64,000 bases of DNA from an uncultured Bacteroidia bacterium (GCA_902801625.1 CADCJI010000001.1:186001-250000), one strand, 5' to 3'. Numbered from the stretch's first letter, positions 1-9,386 are shown. Notes: generated by a model from the letters alone, not told the origin. Program-made: numbers and translations.

Positions 1-1837
1 AAGAGGCGTGGCTGACAGAGTTGGGCGTTGGATTCACGCGGTAAGGCATGATGGAGCCATCACCGAGCACGTGGTAAGCTTGCCAGTAATAGGTAGGATT
101 GGAACTGGTTTGGTAACCACCAGTGCTTGCATAACAAACTGCTAGGTTGCCAAGGAAGACGATGGATGATACGGTGTTGTAGGTTTCGTCCATCCAAATG
201 CCGTCATAAACACCAGTGGCAGTGTTTTCTAGTGTAGGTGTTTGGTTAAAGACGTTGGTGGCACCTACGCCGAAATAATAATCCTCATACCAATAGGTCA
301 CTGGGCAGGAACCGATATAGGAATAAGCGGCTTTGTTCTCGCCACGGAGCATGGCCTCGCCGAAGCAGGGTTGGCTATAGCCGAAGTTACCCGTCAGACA
401 GCAGTTGCCCATAGCCAAGAAATACTTGTTTGTGTTGGTAAGTGCGTTGACGTTGGAAACCGAAAAATACGGGTCGGACCAGCTGGTCTCTTCGCCGTGA
501 GCCGTATAGTTGATGAAACCTACGCCTGTGTTCAGGGTGTTATAACAACCCGTGTATTGACCTTGTTGGAGGTATGCATTCACTTGATTGAAGCCATGGG
601 CGGTATTATAATAATAGGTGGTGGCATAGTTGATGGTGGGTCGACCGATACGTGCGTTCCAATAGCTGTCCCAACCAGCGATGAGGGTCACATTGCTCAG
701 GTAGCTCGGGTCGGGCATGGTGTATTGCTCGTATTGCAGGATCTTGTTGACGATGGCAGTGACTTGGTTGGTGTTCTCGGCCGACATACGGCTGTAGAAC
801 ATGTCAGGGAAGTAATCGTTGTCAACAGAACCATAGTAGAGGTCGGTCACTTTTTGGGTAGCATTGCCGCTGGTTCTTCCTGGTATTTGCCCAGTGTCGC
901 CAACAAGAACAAGGAATGTCGGTGTAGCGCCTTGGCTGACACCTGTATTGTAGAGGTTCTGCACGTAAGACTGAATGGCGGTAAAGGTACTACCGGCTTG
1001 GGCTGTGGTTACCACATTTACATCAAAGCCTTTTTGGATTTTCCAATTAATCCATGGCTGCAATGCGGAGATGTAGTTTTCGGGTGTGATGACAATCATG
1101 TGGACAGGATAAGCCATCAGATCGGGATGATCGGAATAAACATCCATGATTTGACGGTAGTTGAACATCTGCTTGTAGACGATGTCGAAATACGGGCTGT
1201 AGGTGTTCAACAGCATGCGCTCAGTCTCGGCACGGTCGGCACCATCGAAGTTGATTTCCACTTCGATGTTGTTGAACACGCGCAAGGTGTTGGAAGCAGG
1301 GTTATAGCTCACGGGATTAATGACCAACGAGCCGATGCGGATACCGCGCATGGTGCCTTGCACTTCAATCGTGGCTTCAGGCATTGTGGCGAGGCTGCGG
1401 GTTTGATAGGCTGCGGCATTGTAAACGAACTCAACTTCATCAGGATTCTGGTCCTTGCGGACGGAAGGCTGATGGGGCAAAAGGGTTTTGATGCCGTAGT
1501 CGGAGAGGCGGTAATCTGTAGTGGTGAAACTGGTTACGCTGACGCTAGGCGTGGCACCGAAAGGTACGGCCAACAACTGGTGTGAAGCAGGCAATTCGGG
1601 AGTGCCGATTTCGCCTGAGGCGTAGGTGCCTTCGATGGCGATTTCGGAGAAGGTGCCTCTTTCGGTGGGCACTTCGATGCTCTCAACAGAGCAGTAGCTA
1701 AATGTGGCACGCAAAGTGGAAAAGTCACTATGCGTGATTTCGGCCGAAGAAATGCTGCGCAAGTCGATACGGCCGTTCTGTGCCAAGGCAATTAAAGTGC
1801 TCAAGGCCAAGACGATGAGTAAGGATATTTTTTTCAT
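1..1837 (-). CDS. Gingipain-type cysteine peptidase (family C25), C-terminus cut by window edge
   Basis: I translated this leftward frame by hand; it is open from the ATG at 1837 to the window edge, 612 codons. It begins with a Lys/Leu-rich signal peptide ending near ALAQ. The middle has the C25 signature: YTAHGEETSW (His about residue 447), then MGNCCLTGNF, where the second Cys (about residue 480) aligns with the gingipain nucleophile. C25 enzymes are exported by the type IX secretion system and cleave proteins after Arg or Lys; which residue this one prefers cannot be read here. The region before the catalytic domain (about residues 30-230) fits the usual propeptide. The sorting domain would lie beyond the window. 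A minus-strand -7 box TATTTTTG sits at 1906-1913; no matching -33 box was found. Family call confident; substrate unknown. Confidence 0.88.
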   Translation of the reverse strand, partial: MKKISLLIVLALSTLIALAQNGRIDLRSISSAEITHSDFSTLRATFSYCSVESIEVPTERGTFSEIAIEGTYASGEIGTPELPASHQLLAVPFGATPSVSVTSFTTTDYRLSDYGIKTLLPHQPSVRKDQNPDEVEFVYNAAAYQTRSLATMPEATIEVQGTMRGIRIGSLVINPVSYNPASNTLRVFNNIEVEINFDGADRAETERMLLNTYSPYFDIVYKQMFNYRQIMDVYSDHPDLMAYPVHMIVITPENYISALQPWINWKIQKGFDVNVVTTAQAGSTFTAIQSYVQNLYNTGVSQGATPTFLVLVGDTGQIPGRTSGNATQKVTDLYYGSVDNDYFPDMFYSRMSAENTNQVTAIVNKILQYEQYTMPDPSYLSNVTLIAGWDSYWNARIGRPTINYATTYYYNTAHGFNQVNAYLQQGQYTGCYNTLNTGVGFINYTAHGEETSWSDPYFSVSNVNALTNTNKYFLAMGNCCLTGNFGYSQPCFGEAMLRGENKAAYSYIGSCPVTYWYEDYYFGVGATNVFNQTPTLENTATGVYDGIWMDETYNTVSSIVFLGNLAVCYASTGGYQTSSNPTYYWQAYHVLGDGSIMPYRVNPTPNSVSHAS

Positions 1838-2050
1838 TTTAAACAAATTGATTATTTAACTTCAGTGAAATCTCCGATTCAAAGAACTGATCTTCGATTT
1901 GAGTGCAAAAATAGAAAAAACAATCAAGTTTTGTGCGATTTATGATGTAAAACTCATTTTTTTGGAATAAAACGGTACAAGATATGGAAATTATTCATAC
2001 TTTTGCAGCAAAATATGAAAAATCATACTAATCATCAAAATCAAACTATT

Positions 2051-2260
2051 ATGGAAGCAGAAAATGGAAAATACATTTTTGGCGTAGTGAAGGTGGGCGA
2101 TCGGGGACAGATTGTCATCCCAAAGGAAGCCCGCGAGGTGTACGACATCAAGGCTGGTGACAGTCTTTTGGTACTAGGCGACCAAAGAGGAATGGCACTT
2201 TTGAAAACGGAAATCTTCCAAGCAGCTATCGACCAGGCGATGGAGGGCCTTCCCAAATGA
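2051..2260 (+). CDS. AbrB/MazE-type (SpoVT-AbrB fold) DNA-binding regulator
   Basis: A 69-residue protein with the swapped-hairpin AbrB signature: VVKVGDRGQIVIPKEAR followed by a YDIKAGDSLLVLGD strand pair. Such proteins are dimeric transcription factors or antitoxins. The frame extends upstream through an ATG at 2015 and a TTG at 2003, but a -7 box TACTTTTG lies at 1998-2005, so transcription should begin about where those codons lie. The ATG at 2051 is therefore preferred. Its stop overlaps the start of the membrane acyltransferase by four bases (ATGA), so the two are co-translated. AbrB-like proteins paired with acyltransferases are probably local regulators. No toxin partner is visible. 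Confidence 0.8.
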   Translation: MEAENGKYIFGVVKVGDRGQIVIPKEAREVYDIKAGDSLLVLGDQRGMALLKTEIFQAAIDQAMEGLPK

Positions 2261-3369
2261 GAAAGCATTGGATTGACAATTTACGCTGGGTGACGGTGCT
2301 TTTGGTGCTGTTCTACCATGTTTTTTATTTCTACAATAACAAGGGTGTCTTTGGCGGCATTGGCGGTTTTGGCGAATATCCGCAGTGTAAGCAGTATCAA
2401 GATGTCATCATGTATATTCTATATCCTTGGTTCATGCCGCTTATGTTTTTGTTGGCAGGCATCAGTGCTCGCTATGCGTTGGAAAAGCAGTCGGCAGGGG
2501 AGTGGTTCAGGGCCCGCACCCGCAAGCTTTTGGTGCCTGGCACTATCGGCCTGCTCGTGTTCCATTGGATGGTCGGCTATTTCAATACCGTTGTGGCCTC
2601 AAGACAAGGTGTGTTTGACGGTGTGCCCGCAATAGCAAAGTATTTCATCATGGCATTTAGCGGCACTGGACCGTTGTGGTTCATCCAAGTGCTGTGGTTG
2701 CTGTGTCTTGTGCTGCTATTGGTGCGTGTGATAGACAGAAAAGACAGATTCTGGAATTGGTGTGGGAAGGCCAACCTCGTTGCCGTCATCCTGCTGGGTG
2801 TGCTGTTTTGGGCAGGGGAGCAGACGTTGATCAAGAATCCCCGCCCCGAAAGTTTGGACGGCCTCTTGAACTTGTATAAGCCTCTCTTCTATTTGGTGCC
2901 TTTCCTGATGGGTTATTTCGTATTCTCGCATGATGAGGTGCAGGAGAAGCTGGAGAAAGCTTGGGTTCCGTTGCTGGCTTGTGCAGTCGTTGCTGGTACA
3001 GTGCTGATTGTCACCACCTTCGGTCAAGACAACACTTCGCCTCAGTATCTGGGTAGTCCGCTCAATTGCCTCTATGGCTGGTTGATGTGCTTGGCGATGA
3101 TGGCTTGGTTCAAGGCGCGTTTTGACCGTACTGGCGCTTTTGCAGGTTATATGACGCGTTCCAGCTATGGCGTCTATATCCTTCATTACCTAGTGATTGC
3201 CGCATTGGGCTATATGATGAAGCAGTACACTTCGTTGGCACCTTGGATGATGTATGCCATCCTATTCGTGGCGGTGATGACGATTCCTTTCGCGTTGAAT
3301 GAAATCATCAAGCGGATACCCTTCATTCGTTGGTGTGTGTTAGGTATCAAAAAGGAGAAAACCGCATGA
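2257..3369 (+). CDS. Membrane acyltransferase, acyltransferase-3 (OafA-like) family
   Basis: A 370-residue integral membrane protein with about ten hydrophobic segments. It opens with RKHWIDNLRWVTVLLVLFYH, the typical first helix of the acyltransferase-3 family with its conserved His, and ends in a basic tail. Members move acetyl or other acyl groups onto cell-surface sugars or small molecules from the cytoplasmic membrane. The substrate here is unknown. The gene overlaps the AbrB-like gene upstream and the AlkD-like gene downstream by four bases each, so all three share one transcript. That operon mixes unrelated functions and gives no clear clue to the acceptor. Confidence 0.82.
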   Translation: MRKHWIDNLRWVTVLLVLFYHVFYFYNNKGVFGGIGGFGEYPQCKQYQDVIMYILYPWFMPLMFLLAGISARYALEKQSAGEWFRARTRKLLVPGTIGLLVFHWMVGYFNTVVASRQGVFDGVPAIAKYFIMAFSGTGPLWFIQVLWLLCLVLLLVRVIDRKDRFWNWCGKANLVAVILLGVLFWAGEQTLIKNPRPESLDGLLNLYKPLFYLVPFLMGYFVFSHDEVQEKLEKAWVPLLACAVVAGTVLIVTTFGQDNTSPQYLGSPLNCLYGWLMCLAMMAWFKARFDRTGAFAGYMTRSSYGVYILHYLVIAALGYMMKQYTSLAPWMMYAILFVAVMTIPFALNEIIKRIPFIRWCVLGIKKEKTA

Positions 3370-4079
3370 ATACCTTATATGAGAATATCCTCGCCAAACA
3401 GGACCCAAATCAGGTTGAAGGCTTGTCGCGCTTCTTCAAGACAGGGAAGGGTCAATATGGCGAAGGCGACAAGTTTTTGGGCATCAAAGTGCCCGTGACG
3501 CGCGAAGTGGTGAAACAATGCTGGCAAGAAACCTCTTTTGATGACCTGGAAGTCTGCATCACCTCCGAATACCACGAGATGCGCCTGGCCGCCTTATTGA
3601 CCTTGGTGCAAATATTCAAACATGCCAAGAAAGACAAAGATTTGCAGCAACAATGCGTTGATTTCTACCTCTCGCACACGCAATATATTAATAATTGGGA
3701 CTTGGTCGACCTCTCCTGTTACGAGCTTTTGGGCTCTTGGCTTTTGGACAAAGACAGGACTTTGCTCTATGACCTTGCCCGTGATGGCAAAACGATTTGG
3801 GAGCAACGCATCGGGATGGTAAGCACAATGCTGTTCATCCGTCATGGCCAGTTAGATGACACCTACGCTATCGCAGAAATCTTTTTAACCAAGCCGCAAC
3901 CTTTGCACGACCTTCTGCAAAAGGCTGTAGGTTGGCTCTTGCGCGAGGCGGGGAAACGCAATGAGCAACGGCTGAAAGATTGGCTGTCAATACGATATAA
4001 ATCCATGCCGCGCACAATGTTGCGGTATGCCATTGAGAAGTTTTCTGAAGAGGAACGCGGTTATTTTATGGCATTGTAG
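3366..4079 (+). CDS. DNA alkylation repair protein, AlkD-like HEAT-repeat glycosylase
   Basis: A 237-residue, all-helical protein matching the AlkD family: the N-terminus reaches GDKFLGIKVPVTREVVK, and the centre has NNWDLVDLSCYELLGSWLL, the conserved core of the DNA alkylation repair family. AlkD enzymes excise bulky or positively charged alkylpurines (3-methyladenine, 7-methylguanine) without flipping the base. The start at 3366 overlaps the acyltransferase stop (ATGA). The frame is also open upstream to 3330, but that part lies inside the preceding gene. The C-terminus keeps the SMPRTMLRYAIEKF helix. Full length for the family. Confidence 0.88.
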   Translation: MNTLYENILAKQDPNQVEGLSRFFKTGKGQYGEGDKFLGIKVPVTREVVKQCWQETSFDDLEVCITSEYHEMRLAALLTLVQIFKHAKKDKDLQQQCVDFYLSHTQYINNWDLVDLSCYELLGSWLLDKDRTLLYDLARDGKTIWEQRIGMVSTMLFIRHGQLDDTYAIAEIFLTKPQPLHDLLQKAVGWLLREAGKRNEQRLKDWLSIRYKSMPRTMLRYAIEKFSEEERGYFMAL

Positions 4080-4107
4080 GAAAAACAATAACTTTTGACC
4101 AATTTGG

Positions 4108-4137
4108 TTGAGTTTTAAAAAAAACTTTATATATTTG
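4108..4137 (+). promoter_or_regulatory. Promoter for the FHA/phosphatase/kinase cassette
   Basis: TTG at 4108-4110, a 19-base spacer and TATATTTG at 4130-4137 match the Bacteroidota housekeeping promoter (TTG-N19-TAnnTTTG). It lies 60 bases before the first ATG of the cassette. Confidence 0.72.
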
Positions 4138-4199
4138 CAGGTTGCAAAATAATAAAGAATAGTTATTATATCAATTAAAACTCTCAAAAACAAAAAGTT

Positions 4200-4907
4200 A
4201 TGGTTTCAGGTTACAAAAGATGTCCCAATGGTCATTTCTATAAGGATGACCTGGCTCAATGCCCTTATTGTTCAAGTAGTGCTGGCGCTCCAAATGCTAC
4301 GCAAGCTTCCCCTGCTGGAGGTGGTGCCTATAATAGTGGTACCACAATGCCAGGTATAGGAGCTGCTATGCCGATGGGAGGAGCCACAATTCCAAGTGGT
4401 GGCGGAATGAGTGACCCCAACAAAACCCGTGTTATGCCTGATATGGGTGCTCCGATGGGCGGCGAAACTGTACCCAACTCTGGTGCCTTTACTGCTGCGG
4501 AGCCGGAACGTGTGGTCAACACGCCTATTTCATCCGCTTCAAAGACAATGATCTTCGATGAATCAGTACCAGGAGTAGGTGGCGGCGAAGTGCGCAGCTC
4601 ACGCAAATTAGTTGGTTGGCTGGTCTCATATACCCTCAACGATATGGGTGTCGACTTCAAACTCTTTGAAGGACGCAACACCATTGGTCGCGACCTGGAC
4701 TGCCAAATTAGCATCAATGACAACACTGTATCTGGCAAACATGCCGTTCTGCTCTACCGCGAAGGCAGTTACTTCATTCAGGACAGCCTCTCGACTAGCG
4801 GCACCCGAGTCAATGGCAGCGACACAGGCGTAAACGCTGTTGCCTTGAACGACGGCGATGTCATCCAAGTGGGCAAGACAATCTTCAAGTTCCGTACTTC
4901 GTTCTGA
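4200..4907 (+). CDS. Zinc-ribbon and FHA domain protein
   Basis: A 235-residue soluble protein. The N-terminus has a short metal-binding pattern (RCPNGHFYKDDLAQCPYC, residues about 7-24), followed by about 100 residues rich in Gly, Ala, Pro and Met that look disordered. An FHA domain occupies about residues 150-235, with the signature NTIGRDLDCQ, SGKHAVL and GTRVNG. FHA domains bind phosphothreonine peptides. This is the first gene of a cassette containing a PP2C phosphatase and a Ser/Thr kinase, so it is probably a phospho-dependent adaptor. The Thr-containing linker may itself be a kinase target; that is inference. Confidence 0.83.
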   Translation: MVSGYKRCPNGHFYKDDLAQCPYCSSSAGAPNATQASPAGGGAYNSGTTMPGIGAAMPMGGATIPSGGGMSDPNKTRVMPDMGAPMGGETVPNSGAFTAAEPERVVNTPISSASKTMIFDESVPGVGGGEVRSSRKLVGWLVSYTLNDMGVDFKLFEGRNTIGRDLDCQISINDNTVSGKHAVLLYREGSYFIQDSLSTSGTRVNGSDTGVNAVALNDGDVIQVGKTIFKFRTSF

Positions 4908-4939
4908 ACCTTGTCTTTTCGCATTTAATCCATTTACCT

Positions 4940-6490
4940 ATGAAAAAGATCTTTGCCTTTGCAATGTTGTGCATATTGTGCCCTTTCGCCATGATTGCAC
5001 AGACCGAGGGGTATATGAAGGAGACCTTCAACTCGGAGGCCTTTCCTGAGGTGTCGTTTGTGTGGCACGACGACGGAGCTGTACAACTGTCGGAGAATGA
5101 TGTCCGCTTCTTGAAGGAAAATGGCCTGAGCAAGCCCTTCACCATGCAAATGCTGCAACGCGATGCGCAGAATGCAGGTCATCACATTGTCATCTTATGG
5201 GAGGACTTCATGGAGATTAGTAAGGGGAAGGACATCCGTGCGGGTCAGCATGAGTTCGTGAAGAACAGTATCAACCTGTTCTTGTCGAGCAACGAGTTGG
5301 GTGCTGGTGATCAGGTGATGGTTGCCCAGTTTCACCGCAGCATCAACACTACTACGGTGATGCAGCCGCTCGGCGACGGCTTCTCCAACGACTTCGGCTA
5401 CCTCAAGGACTTGGTGATGAACCACCGCCACTCAGATCGTAGCTTCACCGACGCGCCCAATAGCACCGACCTCTATACCGCTGTGCGCGAGGCCGTTGAA
5501 CTGTTGCGTGACTTGCCTGAGGACGGCAAGTCAAGGGCGGTGTATCTGTTCACCTCAGGCCATCCGCGCAACGTGGCGGGTGCCGACTCGGCCGATCAGG
5601 TGCTGCTGTTGGCCCAACGCTGTAATATCCCCGTGTATATCCTTGAGTATTATCCTGCCAGTGGCGTGGCTCTCGAGCCGGCTAACTTTGCCAAGGCCAC
5701 CGAAGGCGATTTCAAGGCCTTTGACCAAAATGAAGAAGAGCAGGCCTGCGCCGCCATGTTGGGATGGTACAACAAGATTGATGAATCCTATTTTGGCCAT
5801 GACTATCGTTTCACCTTTGAATCGAGCATGAAACGTGGCGATGCCCCCCAGACGGTTGCTATTAATATTAAAGGTGTCGAGTATCAGGAACAATACATGC
5901 CCCCTGCGTTCTCGCTAAAAGAATGGATTAAAGAGCATGTCCTGCTTACGGTGTTGATAATCTTGCTTGTCCTTATGCTGATTGTTTTGGCCATCGTGCT
6001 CAGCGTGATAGGTCACAAGAAAAAAGCACGTAAGCTGAAAGACTTGGAGAACAAGCAACGTGTTGCCGAAGCTGAGGCCCAACAGGCTATTGCCCAAGCC
6101 AACAGCTCGTTGGATGAATACAAACGTCAACAGGAGAAGAACCGTGTTGCCGACCAGGAGCGGGCTGAGCAGGAACGCTTAGCCACCTTGATGAAAACAA
6201 AGAACGTCTATCCTCGTTTGGTGTACGAGCTAGAGGGCTTGAAGTCGACATACGACATGACCAAGCCCACCGTGACTATAGGACGCGATGCGAGCAACGA
6301 TATCGTGTTAAACCATTCATCGGTGTCGCGCCAACACGCCATCATCACCTATGATGGTTATGGATTCTACATCATCGACACAAACAGCACCAACCACGTC
6401 ATCGTGAACGGCATGGTGCAGGCACAGACAGTGCTTCATAGTGCCGACACAATCCAATTGGGACAGGTTAAAATCATCTTTTATCTTTGA
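4940..6490 (+). CDS. Membrane protein with VWA-like periplasmic domain and cytoplasmic FHA domain
   Basis: 516 residues: a signal peptide ending near MIAQ (1-20); a periplasmic part (about 25-320) resembling a von Willebrand A domain; one transmembrane helix (about 328-352, LLTVLIILLVLMLIVLAIVL); a Lys/Glu/Gln-rich coiled coil (about 355-415); and a C-terminal FHA domain with TIGRDASNDIVL, SVSRQHA and NSTNHVIVNG. The usual metal-site motif DxSxS is replaced by WEDFMEIS, so the VWA site may not hold a metal. The topology fits a receptor that passes an envelope signal to the phosphatase and kinase encoded directly downstream. The ligand is unknown. Confidence 0.8.
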   Translation: MKKIFAFAMLCILCPFAMIAQTEGYMKETFNSEAFPEVSFVWHDDGAVQLSENDVRFLKENGLSKPFTMQMLQRDAQNAGHHIVILWEDFMEISKGKDIRAGQHEFVKNSINLFLSSNELGAGDQVMVAQFHRSINTTTVMQPLGDGFSNDFGYLKDLVMNHRHSDRSFTDAPNSTDLYTAVREAVELLRDLPEDGKSRAVYLFTSGHPRNVAGADSADQVLLLAQRCNIPVYILEYYPASGVALEPANFAKATEGDFKAFDQNEEEQACAAMLGWYNKIDESYFGHDYRFTFESSMKRGDAPQTVAINIKGVEYQEQYMPPAFSLKEWIKEHVLLTVLIILLVLMLIVLAIVLSVIGHKKKARKLKDLENKQRVAEAEAQQAIAQANSSLDEYKRQQEKNRVADQERAEQERLATLMKTKNVYPRLVYELEGLKSTYDMTKPTVTIGRDASNDIVLNHSSVSRQHAIITYDGYGFYIIDTNSTNHVIVNGMVQAQTVLHSADTIQLGQVKIIFYL

Positions 6491-6495
6491 TTCAA

Positions 6496-7674
6496 ATGAA
6501 CTGCGAACATTATTTAGTCAGCAACACCAACATAGAGGCTTATGGTCTCACTATCACGGGTCAGGTGCGTCAGGCCAACGAGGACTCATGTGGCTTTGCT
6601 ACTGTGCCCAACGGCGAGCTTTTTGTCGTTTGTGACGGCATGGGCGGCCATGTGGGCGGAGCTACTGCTTCGCGCATCGCTGTGGAACAGATTATTCAGC
6701 ATTTCAAGGCCCAACGCTATCCAAACATCTACCAAGCCCTGCATGATGCGCTGTGCCGTGCCAATATCCAGATTATCGGTGCTGCCAACGCTGAGCCTTC
6801 GCTGAAAGGTATGGGCACCACGGCTTGCATCATGCTGTTCGATGGCAATGATGCTTATATTGCGCATGTAGGCGATAGCCGCATCTATCTCTTTGAAGGT
6901 CAAAAGAATCGTCTTTTCCGTATCACCAAGGATCATTCCTATGTGCAGTCCCTTGTCGATATGGGGCAACTTGACGACCGTGAAGCCGAACATCATCCGC
7001 GCAAAAACGTGATCATGAAAGCATTGGGAACCAAGGAGGAGCTGAAACCGGAAGTGTATATGTCTCCCGTGCAGCCTGCCAAGGGTGATATGTTCCTGAT
7101 TTGCAGCGATGGACTCTCAGGCATGGTCGATGATGATGGCATTGAAGCCATTCTGTCGACGGATCAGTCCATAGAGCAAAAGGTGCTCGATCTGGTGACC
7201 AACGCCAACGTGCCGGGCAAAGGTTTGGACAACATCACTGCTCAAGTCATCAAGGTGGTGGAAAGTCCTTATCCTTTCAGCAATCACCCCGACCACAACC
7301 CCAACTGGCGGAAAGAAGCTTGTTCGACTCCGACCCATAATGAGAAAAATAATCCCACTCCACAACAAGTAGCACCTCCCAAGAAAAAGAAAACCAAATT
7401 GTTGCTCGCCATCCTGATTCCCGCTGTGATACTTATGCTGCTGATTGGCGGCGGAGTAGCGGCCTATTTCATTTGGTGGCATGGGAAGGAAAAGATAGAG
7501 GAACCTATCCAGACGAAGCAAGAAGCAGAAGAGGGAGTGAACCTACAAGATGCAAAAAACGAGATGGAGGAGAATACCGACCAAGAAATGAAAGCCGAAA
7601 CGGAATCCGAGTCGAATGCGAAAGATGCTGATGGGAAAAATGAGAATAAAACCATCGATGTTGAACTGATCTGA
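6496..7674 (+). CDS. PP2C-type (PPM) Ser/Thr protein phosphatase with C-terminal membrane anchor
   Basis: A 392-residue protein. The catalytic domain (about 1-255) has the metal-ligand motifs of PPM phosphatases: RQANEDS, VCDGMGGH, HVGDSRIYLF, CSDGLSG and DNITAQVI. A Pro/Lys linker is followed by a hydrophobic helix (about 300-325, LLLAILIPAVILMLLIGGG) and an acidic tail. It should reverse phosphorylation made by the kinase encoded next. The ATG at 6496 is used; a TTG nine bases earlier overlaps the preceding stop. All metal-binding Asp residues look intact, so the enzyme should be active. Confidence 0.92.
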   Translation: MNCEHYLVSNTNIEAYGLTITGQVRQANEDSCGFATVPNGELFVVCDGMGGHVGGATASRIAVEQIIQHFKAQRYPNIYQALHDALCRANIQIIGAANAEPSLKGMGTTACIMLFDGNDAYIAHVGDSRIYLFEGQKNRLFRITKDHSYVQSLVDMGQLDDREAEHHPRKNVIMKALGTKEELKPEVYMSPVQPAKGDMFLICSDGLSGMVDDDGIEAILSTDQSIEQKVLDLVTNANVPGKGLDNITAQVIKVVESPYPFSNHPDHNPNWRKEACSTPTHNEKNNPTPQQVAPPKKKKTKLLLAILIPAVILMLLIGGGVAAYFIWWHGKEKIEEPIQTKQEAEEGVNLQDAKNEMEENTDQEMKAETESESNAKDADGKNENKTIDVELI

Positions 7675-7702
7675 TAATAGCGAAAATAAGGAATTGAATA
7701 AG

Positions 7703-8524
7703 ATGGACCTGCCAAATCTGGGACAATATCGTTATGATGTCTTCGACGTCCTGAGTGATTCGGGCGGCTTTGCCAGAGTGTATCGTGCCATCGACACCAA
7801 GACTGGGTATCTGGTGGCCATCAAGGAACCGCGCAAGCCGACACTTGAACAACTGAAAGCCTTGGAGAAAGAGGCTCAGATGTACTTGTACCTTTCGCAA
7901 AAGAACGAGCACATCACCAAGCTCAAGGACTTCATCAAGATGCCCAATCAGGACTATCTTGTCTTGGAGTTTATTGATGGTTGGACGCTGGACGAATACC
8001 AGCGCAAGGTGGTTAAAGGACCCATACGCGACAACATTGCCATCCCGCTTTTCCTACAGATTCTTGACGCAGTGGGCTACATCCATCGTAACGGCTATGT
8101 CCACAAGGACATTAAGCCGGCTAACATTATGGTGCGTAAGACGGACATGACCGTGAAGATGCTTGACATGGGCATCTCCGCCAAGCTAAAGGACATCAAC
8201 AACAACGCCCGTGCCGTGGGCACTCCCGCTTTCATGCCCCCTGAGCAATTCCAAAAGGAGCAGTGCGGTCCCGCGACCGACATCTTTGCTTTGGGTGTGA
8301 CGCTCTTTTGCTTGCTCACCTACCATTTGCCCTTTGACGGGGCGACTACAACTGATATCTGGAACAAGATTAAGATGGGTAACATCCCTGCTGCACATCA
8401 GATTTGTCCCTACGTCAATCCAGAATTCCAACCTATCATTGAAAAGGCCCTTCGCCCCGAACCTTGGCTGCGGTATCAAACCTGCGCCGAGATGGCTGAG
8501 GATATTATTAAGATAAACATATAA
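7703..8524 (+). CDS. Hanks-type Ser/Thr protein kinase, soluble
   Basis: A 273-residue kinase domain without a membrane helix or sensor domain. Visible motifs are the Gly loop SDSGGFARVYRA, VAIK (Lys 41), the catalytic HKDIKPAN (Asp 136) and GTPAFMPPEQ. The magnesium-binding DFG is DMG (Asp 155 kept), a tolerated change. The HKD form in place of HRD means it lacks the Arg of activation-loop-regulated kinases. It lies between a PP2C phosphatase and three FHA proteins, an arrangement like the signalling sets of type VI secretion systems, but no such secretion genes occur here. The ATG at 7703 follows AAGGA; a TTG at 7694 is less likely. Confidence 0.92.
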   Translation: MDLPNLGQYRYDVFDVLSDSGGFARVYRAIDTKTGYLVAIKEPRKPTLEQLKALEKEAQMYLYLSQKNEHITKLKDFIKMPNQDYLVLEFIDGWTLDEYQRKVVKGPIRDNIAIPLFLQILDAVGYIHRNGYVHKDIKPANIMVRKTDMTVKMLDMGISAKLKDINNNARAVGTPAFMPPEQFQKEQCGPATDIFALGVTLFCLLTYHLPFDGATTTDIWNKIKMGNIPAAHQICPYVNPEFQPIIEKALRPEPWLRYQTCAEMAEDIIKINI

Positions 8525-8528
8525 ACAC

Positions 8529-9104
8529 ATGAAAGTAATTACCATAGGCCGATTAAAAGGCAACGATGTCATCATCGACAACGACGATAGGGTGTCGCGT
8601 CATCACCTGCAGATTGTGCAGCTTGACGACGGCACTTACCATTTGATAGACTTCAACAGCACCAACGGAACCTTTGTAAACGGTAACCGGGTTCAAGGTG
8701 AGGTGGTGCTTGATGAAGGCGACTTTGTTCGTATCGGTGACACTATGCTGCCCTGGACTACCTATTTCGAGCCTGATTTTGTCAGTCAGGCGCAAGAAGG
8801 TGTCGAAGAGGCAGTTACACCTACTGGAGACCATAAAGCTGAAGATTCCGTGGCTGCGCCACAGACATCAGGCTCCAATGCTTTTGCCATCCTTGGCTTC
8901 ATCTTCGCTTTCCTCATTTCACCTCTGGGCCTCATCTTCTCGATAGTAGGTCTCGCGAAGGCCAAAAAGATGGGCGGTAAGCAGAAAGGTTTGGCTATTG
9001 CAGGTTTAATCATTTCTATTATCTCACTTGTGATAACAATCATTTACATCACCCTTATTGCTGGTGCGATTGGTGTGATTGGTGGCGCGTTTGACTCATA
9101 CTAA
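8529..9104 (+). CDS. FHA domain protein with C-terminal double membrane helix
   Basis: 191 residues. An FHA domain covers about 1-80 (TIGRLKGNDVII, VSRHHLQI, NSTNGTFVNG). After a linker, two hydrophobic helices (about 112-133 and 148-178) flank the basic loop AKAKKMGGKQKG, a layout like DUF4190-type membrane domains. The membrane part is almost identical to that of the gene at 9387-9911, while the FHA domain differs more. It starts four bases after the kinase stop, so it belongs to the same operon. It is probably a membrane-bound reader of kinase products. Confidence 0.82.
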   Translation: MKVITIGRLKGNDVIIDNDDRVSRHHLQIVQLDDGTYHLIDFNSTNGTFVNGNRVQGEVVLDEGDFVRIGDTMLPWTTYFEPDFVSQAQEGVEEAVTPTGDHKAEDSVAAPQTSGSNAFAILGFIFAFLISPLGLIFSIVGLAKAKKMGGKQKGLAIAGLIISIISLVITIIYITLIAGAIGVIGGAFDSY

Positions 9105-9115
9105 ATCTAAATATT

Positions 9116-9355
9116 ATGAATACATATACCATTGGAAGAAGAACAGGGAAGACCATTTGCTTCTCAAATCCTGAAGTCAGTAATGACCATGCAGAAATCG
9201 TAGAGAACAACGGAAGTTATCTCCTGATAGACCACAGCACTAACGGTACTTTGGTCAACGGCAACAGGGTTCACAACGCATCGTATCCCGTCAACCGTGG
9301 CGACGTCATCTTGTTTGGTGGTGGCGCAGTTCTGAACTGGAACTTAATTAAATAA
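9116..9355 (+). CDS. Stand-alone FHA domain protein
   Basis: A 79-residue protein that is only an FHA domain (TIGRRTGKTICFSN, VSNDHAEI, STNGTLVNG). It is about 85% identical by eye to the FHA part of the next gene but lacks its membrane tail: it ends at WNLIK, where the relative continues into a linker. It is probably a tandem duplicate, or a remnant of one, rather than a separate function. Spacing to its neighbours is 11 and 31 bases. Confidence 0.78.
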   Translation: MNTYTIGRRTGKTICFSNPEVSNDHAEIVENNGSYLLIDHSTNGTLVNGNRVHNASYPVNRGDVILFGGGAVLNWNLIK

Positions 9356-9386
9356 TCAATAACAAAATCATCTAAATCTTAACATT

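Noticed and set aside
242-1585. Long open frame on the plus strand opposite the C25 protease
   Set aside because: It is antisense to a frame with signal peptide and catalytic motifs; its composition is a shadow of that gene.
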